A stretch of DNA of 64,000 nt, taken from the NCBI RefSeq assembly GCF_047425865.1, contig NZ_CP179735.1. One strand, given 5' to 3'. Position numbers and translations under genes: made by a program. A model generated the notes under the pieces. The model did not search any database. It was not told where the DNA came from and was given only the letters and a program-made list of their open reading frames with translations. The stretch is from Macrococcoides equi. GTDB taxonomy: Bacteria > Bacillota > Bacilli > Staphylococcales > Staphylococcaceae. Positions 31,961 through 41,078 of the stretch are shown here, in pieces (position 1 is the stretch's first letter; the number at the start of each line of letters is the position of its first letter).

Positions 31961-32872
31961 ATGAAAAAAATAATATCAATCATTGCATCAATCACATTGT
32001 TCACATTTTTACTGGCAGGATGTCAGAAGGATACGAACAAACTCAAAATTGTGACAACCAACTCTATTCTCTACGACATGACAAAACAAGTAGTGGGTAA
32101 ACAGGCACAGGTCACTAATATCGTGCCTATCGGACAAGATCCTCATGAGTACGAAATAAAGCCACAAGATATTAAAGCGATTACTGATGCAGATATCATT
32201 ATTTATAATGGATTGAATTTAGAAACTGCCAGTGGTTGGTTCCAAAAAGCATTAAAACAAGCTGATAAAGATTTATCATCGAAAGAAGTGGTTGCAGCAA
32301 GCAAAGGCGTAAAACCTATTTATCTTAATATGAAGCACGATAAATCCTCACTTGATCCTCACGCATGGCTCAGCATTCAAAATGGTATTCAATATGTTAA
32401 AAATATTTCTGCTGCCGTTAAAAAGGCTGATAAGCAACATGCAAAAATTTATGATAATAACACAAAGCTATATACTAAAAATTTAGATCAGCTCGACAAA
32501 AAATATAAAAACAAATTTAAAGATATTGAGAAATCTAGAAGACATTTAATTACAAGCGAAGGTGCCTTTAAATACTTCGCCCGTGATTATCATATCAATC
32601 ACGGATATATATGGGAAATTAATACCGATAAACAAGGGACACCTGAACAAATGAAACAAGCAGTTGATTATGTTAAGAAAAACAAAGTAAAATCACTATT
32701 TGTTGAAACAAGTATTGACCAACGCAGTATGAAATCCTTAAGTGAAACGACACATGTTCCTATCACCAGCAAAGTCTATACAGATTCAATTGGCAAGCAA
32801 GGTACAGATGGTGACAGTTATTTTAAGATGATGGAACATAATATAAAAGTTATACACGATGGATTGAAATAA
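31961..32872 (+). CDS. mntC: Manganese-binding lipoprotein MntC
   Basis: A 303-residue cluster A-I solute-binding lipoprotein. Lipobox L-A-G-C with Cys21. Mn2+ ligands are seen as His in GQDPHEYEIKP, His in LDPHAWLSI, Glu in TSEGAFKYFA and Asp in KVYTDSIG, the standard His-His-Glu-Asp set of PsaA/MntC. It captures Mn2+ at the outer membrane face and passes it to MntB. The last gene of the mnt operon; GGAGGT is 7 bases upstream of its ATG. Confidence 0.95.
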   Translation: MKKIISIIASITLFTFLLAGCQKDTNKLKIVTTNSILYDMTKQVVGKQAQVTNIVPIGQDPHEYEIKPQDIKAITDADIIIYNGLNLETASGWFQKALKQADKDLSSKEVVAASKGVKPIYLNMKHDKSSLDPHAWLSIQNGIQYVKNISAAVKKADKQHAKIYDNNTKLYTKNLDQLDKKYKNKFKDIEKSRRHLITSEGAFKYFARDYHINHGYIWEINTDKQGTPEQMKQAVDYVKKNKVKSLFVETSIDQRSMKSLSETTHVPITSKVYTDSIGKQGTDGDSYFKMMEHNIKVIHDGLK

Positions 32873-32968
32873 TTCATTAATATATTAGCGATTAAATCCT
32901 GCAACTCCATTCTCTCTGTTTATTTTCCTCTCACTAGGGAAGAAAGTAATAAAAATGGAGGGATATGC

Positions 32969-33829
32969 ATGGATATCAATCAATATAAAGTTTCACCAGA
33001 TAAAACATTTAACTTTGATGACTTTAAGTCCAGTGAAGATGAAAAAAAGAATAACGATCATATAAAAGAAAATATTGTTCCAGAACTCACAAAACATCTC
33101 GAAAACTTACACCTTAAACTTCATGCTGCTGAACAAAATGGCATCATTGTCGTTCTGCAAGCACTTGATGCGGCGGGTAAAGATGAGGTGATTAGTTATA
33201 TTTTCTCTAACTTAAGTGCGCAAGGTCTTAAGACGACTTCATTTGGTAAACCAAACGAAACAGACTTAAAACATGATTACCTATGGCGTTATCACGAAGG
33301 ATTACCGGAGCGTGGTCAAATCGGTATTTTTAATCGTTCATATTATGAAGATGTGTTAGCGCCACGTATTCACGATTCAGTAGAAGAATATGAAACACCT
33401 CAAGATGATACCAATGAATCTATATGGCAGACACGTTACCGACAAATCAATGACTTCGAACGTTATTTAACTGAAAATGGCTTTGAAGTCATCAAGTTTT
33501 TCTTTAATATGTCTAAAGATGAACAACGTGATCGACTATTAGAACGTATGACAAATAAAGATAAGAACTGGGAGTTTTCGTTCAATGATGTTAAAGAACG
33601 TGAGTACTGGGATGATTATCAAAAGATATTTGCTGAAATGCTTGAAGCAACTTCAACTGAACATAGTCCATGGTACATCTTACCCGCTGACGACGAGTGG
33701 CATACAAGACGTATTGTAACAGAGGTGATGATTGATACGATTGAAAGATTGAATCCTGAATTTCCTGAAATTTCTCAAGAACATCAAGATAAATTAAATG
33801 AATACATTGAGAAACTAAAGAATGATTAA
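32969..33829 (+). CDS. Polyphosphate kinase 2 family protein
   Basis: A 286-residue single-domain PPK2 with the P-loop LQALDAAGKDEVISY (Walker A, G-K-D) near residue 65, Walker-B-like GIFNRSYYEDVLAPR near 112-126 and lid helices rich in Arg/Lys (TRYRQINDFERYL; RDRLLERM). PPK2 enzymes transfer phosphate between polyphosphate and nucleotides. Class I, II or III cannot be assigned by eye. GGAGGG stands 5 bases before the ATG. It follows mntC with 96 bp between and probably has its own promoter. A partner Ppk1 or Ppx is not in the window. Confidence 0.9.
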   Translation: MDINQYKVSPDKTFNFDDFKSSEDEKKNNDHIKENIVPELTKHLENLHLKLHAAEQNGIIVVLQALDAAGKDEVISYIFSNLSAQGLKTTSFGKPNETDLKHDYLWRYHEGLPERGQIGIFNRSYYEDVLAPRIHDSVEEYETPQDDTNESIWQTRYRQINDFERYLTENGFEVIKFFFNMSKDEQRDRLLERMTNKDKNWEFSFNDVKEREYWDDYQKIFAEMLEATSTEHSPWYILPADDEWHTRRIVTEVMIDTIERLNPEFPEISQEHQDKLNEYIEKLKND

Positions 33830-33837
33830 AAAGTTAT

Positions 33838-34024
33838 TTGACAATTCGGAAATCTTGTTTTAGAATAGTTCGTAATTATTACAACTGAATATTACTTATC
33901 CAGAGTGGTGGAGGGACTGGCCCTATGAAACCCAGCAACCTATTCAATTAGGTGCTAATTCCAGCAGGTATAACCTGAAAGATGAGCATATGAGTCTACT
34001 TCTTTGAGGTAGGCTCATTTTTTT
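33838..34024 (+). promoter_or_regulatory. SAM-I (S-box) riboswitch with promoter and terminator
   Basis: Promoter TTGACA (33838-33843), 17 bp, TAGAAT (33861-33866). The aptamer from about 33896 has the S-box core: CTTATCCAGAGTGGTGGAGG, ACTGGCCCTATGAAACCCAG, CAACC, AGGTGCTAATTCCAGCAGG and CTGAAAGATGAG. The terminator ATGAGTCTAC / GTAGGCTCAT (33990-33999 / 34009-34018) plus T run follows. High SAM would stop transcription of metY-metA. Confidence 0.96.
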
Positions 34025-34068
34025 GCTCCTCTTATGTCTTTTTAAACAATATTAGGAGGAATTTTATT

Positions 34069-35346
34069 ATGACAAATAACTACAGATTTGAAACAAAACA
34101 AGTACATGCAGGCCAAGTGATTGACAAAGAAACAAATTCGCGCGCGCTCCCTATTTATCAGACATCGTCTTTTACCTTTAATGATACCGATCATGCTGCT
34201 AATTTATTCGGTTTAAAAGAATTCGGCAATATTTATACACGTTTGACTAATCCAACGACTGCTGCATTTGAAATTCGTGTTGCAGAACTTGAAGGAGGTG
34301 TCGCTGCAGTTGCTGTGTCTTCAGGAATGGCTGCAATTACATATGCCATACAGAATATAGCAAATAGCGGCGATCATATCGTTGCAACAACAAGTCTGTA
34401 TGGCGGCACACATACTTTATTCGAACATACGTTTAGAAAGTTTGGAATTGAAGTTTCACTTGTTGATACGAGCTCTCTTGAAAATGTAAAGAAAGCATTA
34501 AAAGAAAATACAAAAGCTATCTTTGTTGAAACTATTGGTAACCCTGAGGGTAATGTTGAAGACTTAGAAGCACTTGCTGAAATTGCCCATAAACACGGTG
34601 TTCCATTAATTGTTGACAATACTTTTGCATCGCCATATTTATGTCGTCCAATCGAATTCGGCGCTGATATCGTTGTCCACTCTGCCACAAAATTTATTGG
34701 TGGTCATGGTACATCGATTGGAGGTGTCATTGTTGATAGCGGAAAGTTTGACTGGACAGGTGGTAAATTCAAAGGATTAACTGAGCCGGAGCCGAGTTAC
34801 CATAATCTAGTCTTCACAGAAAGTTTTGGAGAAGCTGCGTATGCGATTAAATTACGTACAACGCTTTTACGTGATACAGGGGCAGCCCTTTCTCCGTTTA
34901 ATGCATTCTTGCTGGCACAAGGTTTAGAAACGTTATCGTTGCGCGTAGAACGTCATGTTGAAAATACAAAGAAAGTTATTGAATTTTTATCAAATCACGA
35001 CAAAGTAGAGTGGATAAAATATGCAGGTACTCAAGACAGTCCTTATAAATCGCTTCAAGAAAAATATTTACCTAAAGGCGCAGGTTCTATTTTCACTTTT
35101 GGTGTGAAAGGTGGACATGAAGCAGGTAAAAAGTTCATTGAATCATTAGAACTATTCTCTTTACTTGCTAATGTTGGCGATGCAAAATCACTGATTATCC
35201 ATCCTGCTTCAACAACGCATGCACAACTCTCTGAAGCAGAACAACTTGCAGCAGGGGTTAGCCCAGAGACAATTCGAATTTCAGTAGGCATCGAACATAT
35301 TGATGATATTATCGCAGATTTAGAGCGCGGATTGAGAGTGATATAA
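34069..35346 (+). CDS. metY: O-acetylhomoserine sulfhydrylase (MetY-type)
   Basis: A 425-residue PLP enzyme of the Cys/Met metabolism family. Recognisable are YQTSSFTF, NIYTRLTNPTTAAFE, SSGMAAITYAIQNI, the PLP-contact block VDNTFASPYLCRPIEFGADIVVHSATKFIGGHG (PLP Lys near residue 208) and the C-terminal Arg in ETIRISVGIEH. At about 425 residues, with the extra insert GGKFKGLTEPEPSYH, it matches MetY rather than MetB/MetC (about 380). It makes homocysteine directly from O-acylhomoserine and sulfide. It abuts metA with no gap and is under the SAM riboswitch. GGAGG precedes the start. Confidence 0.94.
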   Translation: MTNNYRFETKQVHAGQVIDKETNSRALPIYQTSSFTFNDTDHAANLFGLKEFGNIYTRLTNPTTAAFEIRVAELEGGVAAVAVSSGMAAITYAIQNIANSGDHIVATTSLYGGTHTLFEHTFRKFGIEVSLVDTSSLENVKKALKENTKAIFVETIGNPEGNVEDLEALAEIAHKHGVPLIVDNTFASPYLCRPIEFGADIVVHSATKFIGGHGTSIGGVIVDSGKFDWTGGKFKGLTEPEPSYHNLVFTESFGEAAYAIKLRTTLLRDTGAALSPFNAFLLAQGLETLSLRVERHVENTKKVIEFLSNHDKVEWIKYAGTQDSPYKSLQEKYLPKGAGSIFTFGVKGGHEAGKKFIESLELFSLLANVGDAKSLIIHPASTTHAQLSEAEQLAAGVSPETIRISVGIEHIDDIIADLERGLRVI

Positions 35347-36189
35347 ATGGCTATAAAGTTAAATCAATCTCCTTTTAAACGCATTCTTATCGTCAATTTG
35401 ATGCCTAATAAGTTTGAAACTGAATTGCAATTAAGACGCCAATTGCAAGATGCACATATTGATTTCTTATATTTAAAAACCCATAAGACAAGCACTTTGA
35501 AAAGACAATATGTTGAAAAACATTATATCTCGTTCGATGAAGCCAAACTGAATACTTACCAAGGATTCATCATAACTGGCGCACCTGTAGAACATTTGGA
35601 CTTCAAAGCGGTTGATTACTTCAATGAATTACAATCAATACTTAAATGGTCAAAACGTCAGCAACATCACCGTTTATTCATTTGCTGGGGCGCTCAATTT
35701 GCGTTATACAGTGAGTATCATCTTGATAAAACACCATTTTTTAATCACCAAAAACTTTTCGGTGTATATGAATACGATATATTAGAGAAACATGCTTTAA
35801 CACAAGGCTATCAATCCTACCATGTACCTCAATCACGATATACCAATATTGATATACACGCCATTAAACAAAAGACAGACTTAACTATTTTAAGTTCACA
35901 TCCAGTATACGGTGCAGATATATTAGTTTCTAAAGATAACAAAGATCTATACATTAATGGACATTTAGAATATACTGCAAACACCCTCCATACTGAATAT
36001 ATACGTGATTGTAATAAAGGCATTAAGATAGCTTTACCTGAACATTACTATTCTTATAACAATTCAAATGACAATGTCATTTCTAAATGGCAACCCTTTG
36101 CAAAAACTTTCTTTAGCCGTTGGATTGATCAACTCACTGAAAGTAATCAACTGAATAACTGTCATAAATTTAACAAACTTTCAATATAA
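35347..36189 (+). CDS. metA: Homoserine O-acyltransferase MetA
   Basis: A 280-residue MetA/HTS family enzyme, slightly short of the usual 300. The catalytic Cys113 is in FICWGAQ, and the His-Glu pair is H206/E208 in YINGHLEY; ILSSHPVYG is a further family block. It acylates homoserine to feed MetY. Whether the acyl donor is acetyl-CoA (usual in Firmicutes) or succinyl-CoA cannot be decided by eye. The ATG immediately follows the metY stop (TAAATG), so the two are co-translated under one S-box. The partner MetY favours O-acetylhomoserine as product. Confidence 0.92.
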   Translation: MAIKLNQSPFKRILIVNLMPNKFETELQLRRQLQDAHIDFLYLKTHKTSTLKRQYVEKHYISFDEAKLNTYQGFIITGAPVEHLDFKAVDYFNELQSILKWSKRQQHHRLFICWGAQFALYSEYHLDKTPFFNHQKLFGVYEYDILEKHALTQGYQSYHVPQSRYTNIDIHAIKQKTDLTILSSHPVYGADILVSKDNKDLYINGHLEYTANTLHTEYIRDCNKGIKIALPEHYYSYNNSNDNVISKWQPFAKTFFSRWIDQLTESNQLNNCHKFNKLSI

Positions 36190-36275
36190 ATAATAATTAC
36201 TCCACCCTTTCGTTAGAATAATAATCATATATCAGTTACGATTAAAGTAATAATACACGTAAAGGGATGTTCGTT

Positions 36276-38930
36276 ATGACAAATAAAAATTGGCATCAAT
36301 TCTCTGTTGACGAAACGATTTCATTACTTAGTTCTTCTCCAGACAATGGTTTATCAAGCAATCAAGTCGAACAGAATTTCAATCGTTTTGGATCAAACAC
36401 ACTGCCTAAGCAAAAAGAAAAACCAAAAATCATTAAATTTTTTGCACATTTTAACGATGTTTTAATTTATGTCTTATTGATTGCAGCAGCAATCACAGGG
36501 TTGCTAGGACACTTTTTAGACATGTCTGTTATCATTCTCGTTGCTTTTATTAATGCAATTATTGGTTATGTTCAAGAATCACGTGCTGAAAGAGCACTAG
36601 AAAGTATTCGCAATATGATGACGAGTGAGGCCGTAGTGGTTCGTGGTGGCCGCAGTCAAACTGTTCCAAGTGAACAACTGACAATTGGAGACATCGTTAT
36701 TTTATCATCAGGTGAAAAAATCCCTGCGGACCTACGCCTCATTGAAGCGAATAACTTAAAGATTGAAGAGTCGGCATTAACCGGCGAGTCTGTCGCTGTA
36801 CAAAAACACACGCAACCCATAGAAGTTGATGCTGTACTCGGAGACCGAAAGAACATGGCGTATTCAAGTTCTTCGATTATATCAGGCTCTGGTATCGGTA
36901 TCGTTGTTGCAATTGGTAGCGATACTGAACTCGGTAAGATTAATCAGTCGATGGCAGAAACAGAACAAGTGACGACACCGCTAATGCAACAAACAGGTCA
37001 ATTTGGTAAGTCTGTCAGTATCGGTATCGTTGTCATCTCGATTGCAATTTATTTATTTGGTCTGCTATACCATCACTATCCAGCAGGAGACTTATTACTG
37101 TCAGTAATTGCACTAGCCGTAGGTGCCATTCCAGAAGGATTACCTGCTGTCATTTCAATCATACTAGCACTTGGGGTACAATCGATGGCAAAGAACAATG
37201 CTATCGTAAAGAACTTACCTTCTGTTGAAACATTAGGTTCTGTATCCGTAATTTGTACGGATAAGACCGGAACATTAACGAAAAACGAAATGACAGTAAC
37301 GTCGATTGATTTATTGCATAATCATTATGAAGTCACTGGAACCGGTTATGAACCCATCGGTGAAATTATCCCCAAATACAAAGAAACACCTGAAACAGAG
37401 CAGGCATTATATCAGTTCTTAACATGTGTCAAAACAGTCAATGAGGCACGTCTTTCTCAAGATGAAATCGGCCATTACCAAATTACTGGTGAACCGACAG
37501 AAGGTTGCTTAATGACACTTGTTCATAAGACAAATTTAGAAATCCCAAACTTACCTGCAATCGATAAGATTCCTTTCGACTCACGCTATAAATACATGGC
37601 CTACCTCGTAGAAGATCAAAGAAAGAAGCGTATATACATTAAAGGTGCCCCAGATAGAATCTTTGATCGAGTCTTTACAAACACTGAAGAAAGACGTGTG
37701 TGGGAAGATAAACTCAGCACAATTGCTAAAGAAGGAAAACGCCTAATTGCTGCAGGATACAAAGATATGCCTGAAGATACAACAACAATCAGTCATAAAG
37801 ATTTAGAAAGTGGTGTGACACTTCTGGGTCTTGCCGGTATTATTGATCCGCCACGTGAATCATCAATTAAAGCAGTCAGCGCTTGTCAAAAAGCAGGTAT
37901 CGCTGTAAAAATGATCACAGGTGACCATAAAGAAACAGCGATGGCGATTGGGAAACAACTCGGTATCGGTAATGGTACGAAAGCGATTGAAGGTCGCGAA
38001 CTTGATCATATGACTGAAGAAGAACTGTATACTTCCGCCATTGAATATGACGTGTTTGCCAGAACGAGTCCAGAGAATAAGTTACAACTCGTTAAAGCTT
38101 TACAACATCATGATGAAATTACATCGATGACAGGTGATGGTGTCAATGATGCACCTGCCTTAAAACGTGCTGATATTGGTGTTGCGATGGGGATTAAAGG
38201 TACTGAAGTATCTAAAGATGCAGCGCGCATGATTCTCGTAGATGATAACTTTGAAACGATTGTCAGTGCTGTACAGGAAGGTCGTCGTGTATACGATAAT
38301 TTAAAGAAAACAATTCTATTTATTCTACCGACTAACGGGTCGCAAGGATTACTCATCTTAGCAGCGATTTTATTCGGCATTTCTATTCCACTCACACCTG
38401 TACAAGTATTATGGGTGAACATGGTGACTGCCATTACGATATCATTTGCGCTTGCTTTTGAACCACTTGAACCTGGTGCAATGGAAAGAAAGCCAAGACA
38501 TAAATCCACACCATTACTCAGCAAATATTTCTTGTTTAGAATATTGCTCGTATCATTTATCGTCGCAGGCGGTATATTACTTGCTAATATGTATTTAAAA
38601 CACATGGATTTAGATAAAACTATCCTGAATACTATTACATTACAGTCACTTGTCTTTGCGTTAATCTTCCACTTATTCAATTGTAGGCACTTAAACCAGT
38701 TCGCAATTAATAAAGATTTCTTTAAGAATAAAGCGGCATTTATGGTCTCTGGTCTACTCATTGCACTACAATTACTCATTACGTATGTCCCATTCTTAAA
38801 TACAATCTTAAAGACTGCACCACTTACACTATCACAATGGATGATTCCGATTGGGATTGGGGTTGCGGTATTTATCTTAATTGAAATTGAAAAATGGATA
38901 ACCCGTACAATCTTTAAATATGAAGCATAG
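36276..38930 (+). CDS. P-type cation ATPase (P2A, PMR1/PacL-like)
   Basis: An 884-residue P-ATPase. In order: N-terminal cation ATPase domain, actuator TGES motif in LTGESVAV near residue 171, M4 with AIPEGLPAV near 285, phosphorylation motif ICTDKTGTLTKNE near 325, KGAPDRIF nucleotide-binding motif, hinge MTGDGVNDAPALKRA near 620, and six C-terminal helices. M4 resembles Ca2+ pumps, but M6 reads WVNMVTAITISFALAFEP, with Ala where SERCA-type pumps have Asp (N-x-x-T-D). The cation is therefore uncertain. An earlier in-frame ATG at 36267 touches AAAGGG; the ATG at 36276 has proper spacing. Monocistronic. Confidence 0.9.
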   Translation: MTNKNWHQFSVDETISLLSSSPDNGLSSNQVEQNFNRFGSNTLPKQKEKPKIIKFFAHFNDVLIYVLLIAAAITGLLGHFLDMSVIILVAFINAIIGYVQESRAERALESIRNMMTSEAVVVRGGRSQTVPSEQLTIGDIVILSSGEKIPADLRLIEANNLKIEESALTGESVAVQKHTQPIEVDAVLGDRKNMAYSSSSIISGSGIGIVVAIGSDTELGKINQSMAETEQVTTPLMQQTGQFGKSVSIGIVVISIAIYLFGLLYHHYPAGDLLLSVIALAVGAIPEGLPAVISIILALGVQSMAKNNAIVKNLPSVETLGSVSVICTDKTGTLTKNEMTVTSIDLLHNHYEVTGTGYEPIGEIIPKYKETPETEQALYQFLTCVKTVNEARLSQDEIGHYQITGEPTEGCLMTLVHKTNLEIPNLPAIDKIPFDSRYKYMAYLVEDQRKKRIYIKGAPDRIFDRVFTNTEERRVWEDKLSTIAKEGKRLIAAGYKDMPEDTTTISHKDLESGVTLLGLAGIIDPPRESSIKAVSACQKAGIAVKMITGDHKETAMAIGKQLGIGNGTKAIEGRELDHMTEEELYTSAIEYDVFARTSPENKLQLVKALQHHDEITSMTGDGVNDAPALKRADIGVAMGIKGTEVSKDAARMILVDDNFETIVSAVQEGRRVYDNLKKTILFILPTNGSQGLLILAAILFGISIPLTPVQVLWVNMVTAITISFALAFEPLEPGAMERKPRHKSTPLLSKYFLFRILLVSFIVAGGILLANMYLKHMDLDKTILNTITLQSLVFALIFHLFNCRHLNQFAINKDFFKNKAAFMVSGLLIALQLLITYVPFLNTILKTAPLTLSQWMIPIGIGVAVFILIEIEKWITRTIFKYEA

Positions 38931-38940
38931 TAAATTTATA

Positions 38941-38983
38941 AAATAAAGCGCTGCACACTAACAAAGTGTGCAGCGCTTTATTT
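38941..38983. terminator. Bidirectional terminator, P-ATPase / hssS
   Basis: A perfect 19-bp stem (38941-38959 with 38965-38983) around AACAA. T-rich on both strands. It lies between convergent genes and touches the hssS stop. Confidence 0.9.
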
Positions 38984-40335
38984 TATTGTAGGTCAATAAT
39001 AATCGTAGTACCTTTATCTAGCGTACTTTCAATGGAAATAGCAAACCTATGTACATCTAGTATTTCTTTTACGATTGCCATCCCTAGTCCGTTAGAAGTA
39101 ACATTATCTTCATTGACATTGGATTTATAGAAGCGCTCAAAGATCATCTTTTGCGTTTCCTCCGTCATACCATATCCATGATCCTGAATGGTAAATAACT
39201 TATTGTTGTGTTCTTCTTTCAACTCGATATGAATTTCACTGTCATTTGGACTATATTTTATCGCATTTGATAATATATTAGTAATCATTTGATAACACAA
39301 ATCTCTATCTCCGCTGACGATAACGTCTTCTAATTGCGTTGATAAGAAAATATCTTTTTGATTAATGGTATACATATTATCTCGTATGACTTCTTGAATC
39401 AGTACTTTAAAATTAAATGCTTGCTTCGTTATAGAGATTTTGTTTTGTTCGATTGATGCTAATAGTAAGAGCTGTTTCGTTAATCCGCTCAATCTCGTTG
39501 ATTGGTGTTCAATTTGATTCAATAAACTTAAGTCCTGAGTTTCTTTTAATTTATTTATTTGACCAAGTAAATTTGTTATTGGAGATTGTATTTCATGGCT
39601 TACATTTGCTACAAACCTTTGATTGATTTCTTCATGTTGTTTAATCTTTTTACTCATCTCATTCATTTCTTGCGCTAGTATACCTAGTTCATCTTTACGA
39701 TTCACTTTCATTTGATATCCACTCTGTTCACCTATACGTTGTGCTGCTTTCTTCAGTTCAGTGACAGGATGCACGATATATTTTGATGAAAGAAATACAA
39801 AGAGTATTGAGAGGATGATTGTTAGTAATAACAATATTGCTAAAAACGACCTGAATTCATGCATGCTTTCACCTACATCAGGTCGTATAAATACATGATA
39901 TGACTGTTGATTAATTTTCATTTCTGTTCCGACCATATTCCTTGATTCGTTGTCAAAGAATCCGGTTATAAATAAATTAAAAGGTCGATGCTTTATACCA
40001 TGATAAATATTGTCTGAATCAAGTTTAAGTTGATTCAGCTCTAAATTATCCACTCTAAACTGTGTTCCATAACTTTTCTTATGATGATTACTATCGATAG
40101 TCAGCACCTGAAAATTCAGTTGTGCAAGTTGTTGAAAGAAGTCGTCAGCTGATATATTTGGATGCTTTTCTATATAGTCTTTTTGCGTCATCAATACTTT
40201 CGTTAATCTTTCATCATTTTGAGCTTTTAACGTTGTATGGTAATACATATTTGAAATAGCAAATGCAATGACAGCACTAAGAAACATAACGTGAAGTGTC
40301 GCAACAATAAAGCGTGTTGATAAGTGTCTAAACAT
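38983..40335 (-). CDS. hssS: Heme sensor histidine kinase HssS
   Basis: A 450-residue sensor kinase. Two helices (about 10-32 and 165-187) flank an extracytoplasmic sensor with YHGIKHRPFNLFITGFFDNES, nearly the same as in S. aureus HssS. HAMP follows, then the phospho-His in FVANVSHEIQSPITNL near residue 245 and the ATPase boxes NAIKYSP, DHGYGM and SNGLGMAIVKEI. It responds to heme stress and phosphorylates HssR. The frame extends 8 codons upstream, but AAGGTG is 4 bases before the ATG at 40335 and homologues begin MF. It overlaps hssR by 8 bp. Confidence 0.93.
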   Translation of the reverse strand: MFRHLSTRFIVATLHVMFLSAVIAFAISNMYYHTTLKAQNDERLTKVLMTQKDYIEKHPNISADDFFQQLAQLNFQVLTIDSNHHKKSYGTQFRVDNLELNQLKLDSDNIYHGIKHRPFNLFITGFFDNESRNMVGTEMKINQQSYHVFIRPDVGESMHEFRSFLAILLLLTIILSILFVFLSSKYIVHPVTELKKAAQRIGEQSGYQMKVNRKDELGILAQEMNEMSKKIKQHEEINQRFVANVSHEIQSPITNLLGQINKLKETQDLSLLNQIEHQSTRLSGLTKQLLLLASIEQNKISITKQAFNFKVLIQEVIRDNMYTINQKDIFLSTQLEDVIVSGDRDLCYQMITNILSNAIKYSPNDSEIHIELKEEHNNKLFTIQDHGYGMTEETQKMIFERFYKSNVNEDNVTSNGLGMAIVKEILDVHRFAISIESTLDKGTTIIIDLQ

Positions 40336-40999
40336 GTTGCACCTTATAACCAACACCACGAACTGTTATGATCTCTAATGCAGTATCATAAGCGTCTAAC
40401 CTTTTTCTAATACGTTTTATATGAACGTCCACTGTACGTTCATCCCCTTCAAAGTCCAGTCCCCATATTGCATCAATCAGTTGTGCACGTGTTGCAATGT
40501 TCGGATGATTTTTAATAAGATAGTATAACAATTCAAATTCTTTTCGTGGTAAATATAACGTGTCTTTACCAATATTCAATTCATATGTTTGTTGATCCAA
40601 TTCTATGTTTCCGAATTGTATCGCCGAAATATCTTTGTTATACCGTTTTAAGATTGCATTTGTTCTAAATAATAGTTCTTCAAATGCAAAAGGTTTGGTT
40701 AAATAATCATCACTACCCGCCTCAAATGCAACACGTTTATCCCCTAAAGCATCGCGTGCTGTCAACATGATGACCGGAATCTCATAAATTTCTTTAATCG
40801 TTTCACATAGTTCAAAGCCATTCATACCGGGCATCATAATATCTACTACACATAGGTCAATATTATTTCCTTCAAGCAAATACAGCGCATCTCCCCCATT
40901 TTTTGCAGCTAGCACATCATAATGATGTTTTTGAAAGCTACTGACCACTTCATTTCTAATACTTTGTTCGTCATCCACGATTAAAATTTTATTTTTCAT
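40328..40999 (-). CDS. hssR: Heme response regulator HssR
   Basis: A 223-residue OmpR/PhoB-type regulator. Receiver acidic residues D9-D10 and phospho-acceptor D53 in VVDIMMPG, then TARDAL and TKPF. The winged-helix C-terminus ends with WGLDFEGDERTVDVHIKRIRKRL and VRGVGYKV. It activates hrtBA, divergently transcribed, through the GTTCATATT direct repeat at 41014-41033. Overlaps hssS by 8 bp. Together HssRS-HrtBA forms the heme detoxification system known from staphylococci. Confidence 0.94.
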   Translation of the reverse strand: MKNKILIVDDEQSIRNEVVSSFQKHHYDVLAAKNGGDALYLLEGNNIDLCVVDIMMPGMNGFELCETIKEIYEIPVIMLTARDALGDKRVAFEAGSDDYLTKPFAFEELLFRTNAILKRYNKDISAIQFGNIELDQQTYELNIGKDTLYLPRKEFELLYYLIKNHPNIATRAQLIDAIWGLDFEGDERTVDVHIKRIRKRLDAYDTALEIITVRGVGYKVQHV

Positions 41000-41013
41000 A
41001 TTTTTTCTCCTTA

Positions 41014-41033
41014 GTTCATATTCTGTTCATATT
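41014..41033 (+). promoter_or_regulatory. HssR binding site (direct repeat) in front of hrtBA
   Basis: Two perfect GTTCATATT copies (41014-41022 and 41025-41033) separated by CT, identical in form to the HssR box established upstream of S. aureus hrtAB. It lies in the 79-bp gap between hssR and hrtB, with TTTTAATATT as the likely -10 region downstream. Confidence 0.9.
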
Positions 41034-41078
41034 ACTGTTTTAATATTGAGCTATCAACAAAACAGAAAGGTGATAAAA

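Noticed and set aside
38108..38779. 223-codon minus-strand frame inside the P-type ATPase gene
   Set aside because: Antisense to a well-conserved reading frame, no ribosome-binding site and no recognisable protein; it is a shadow frame.
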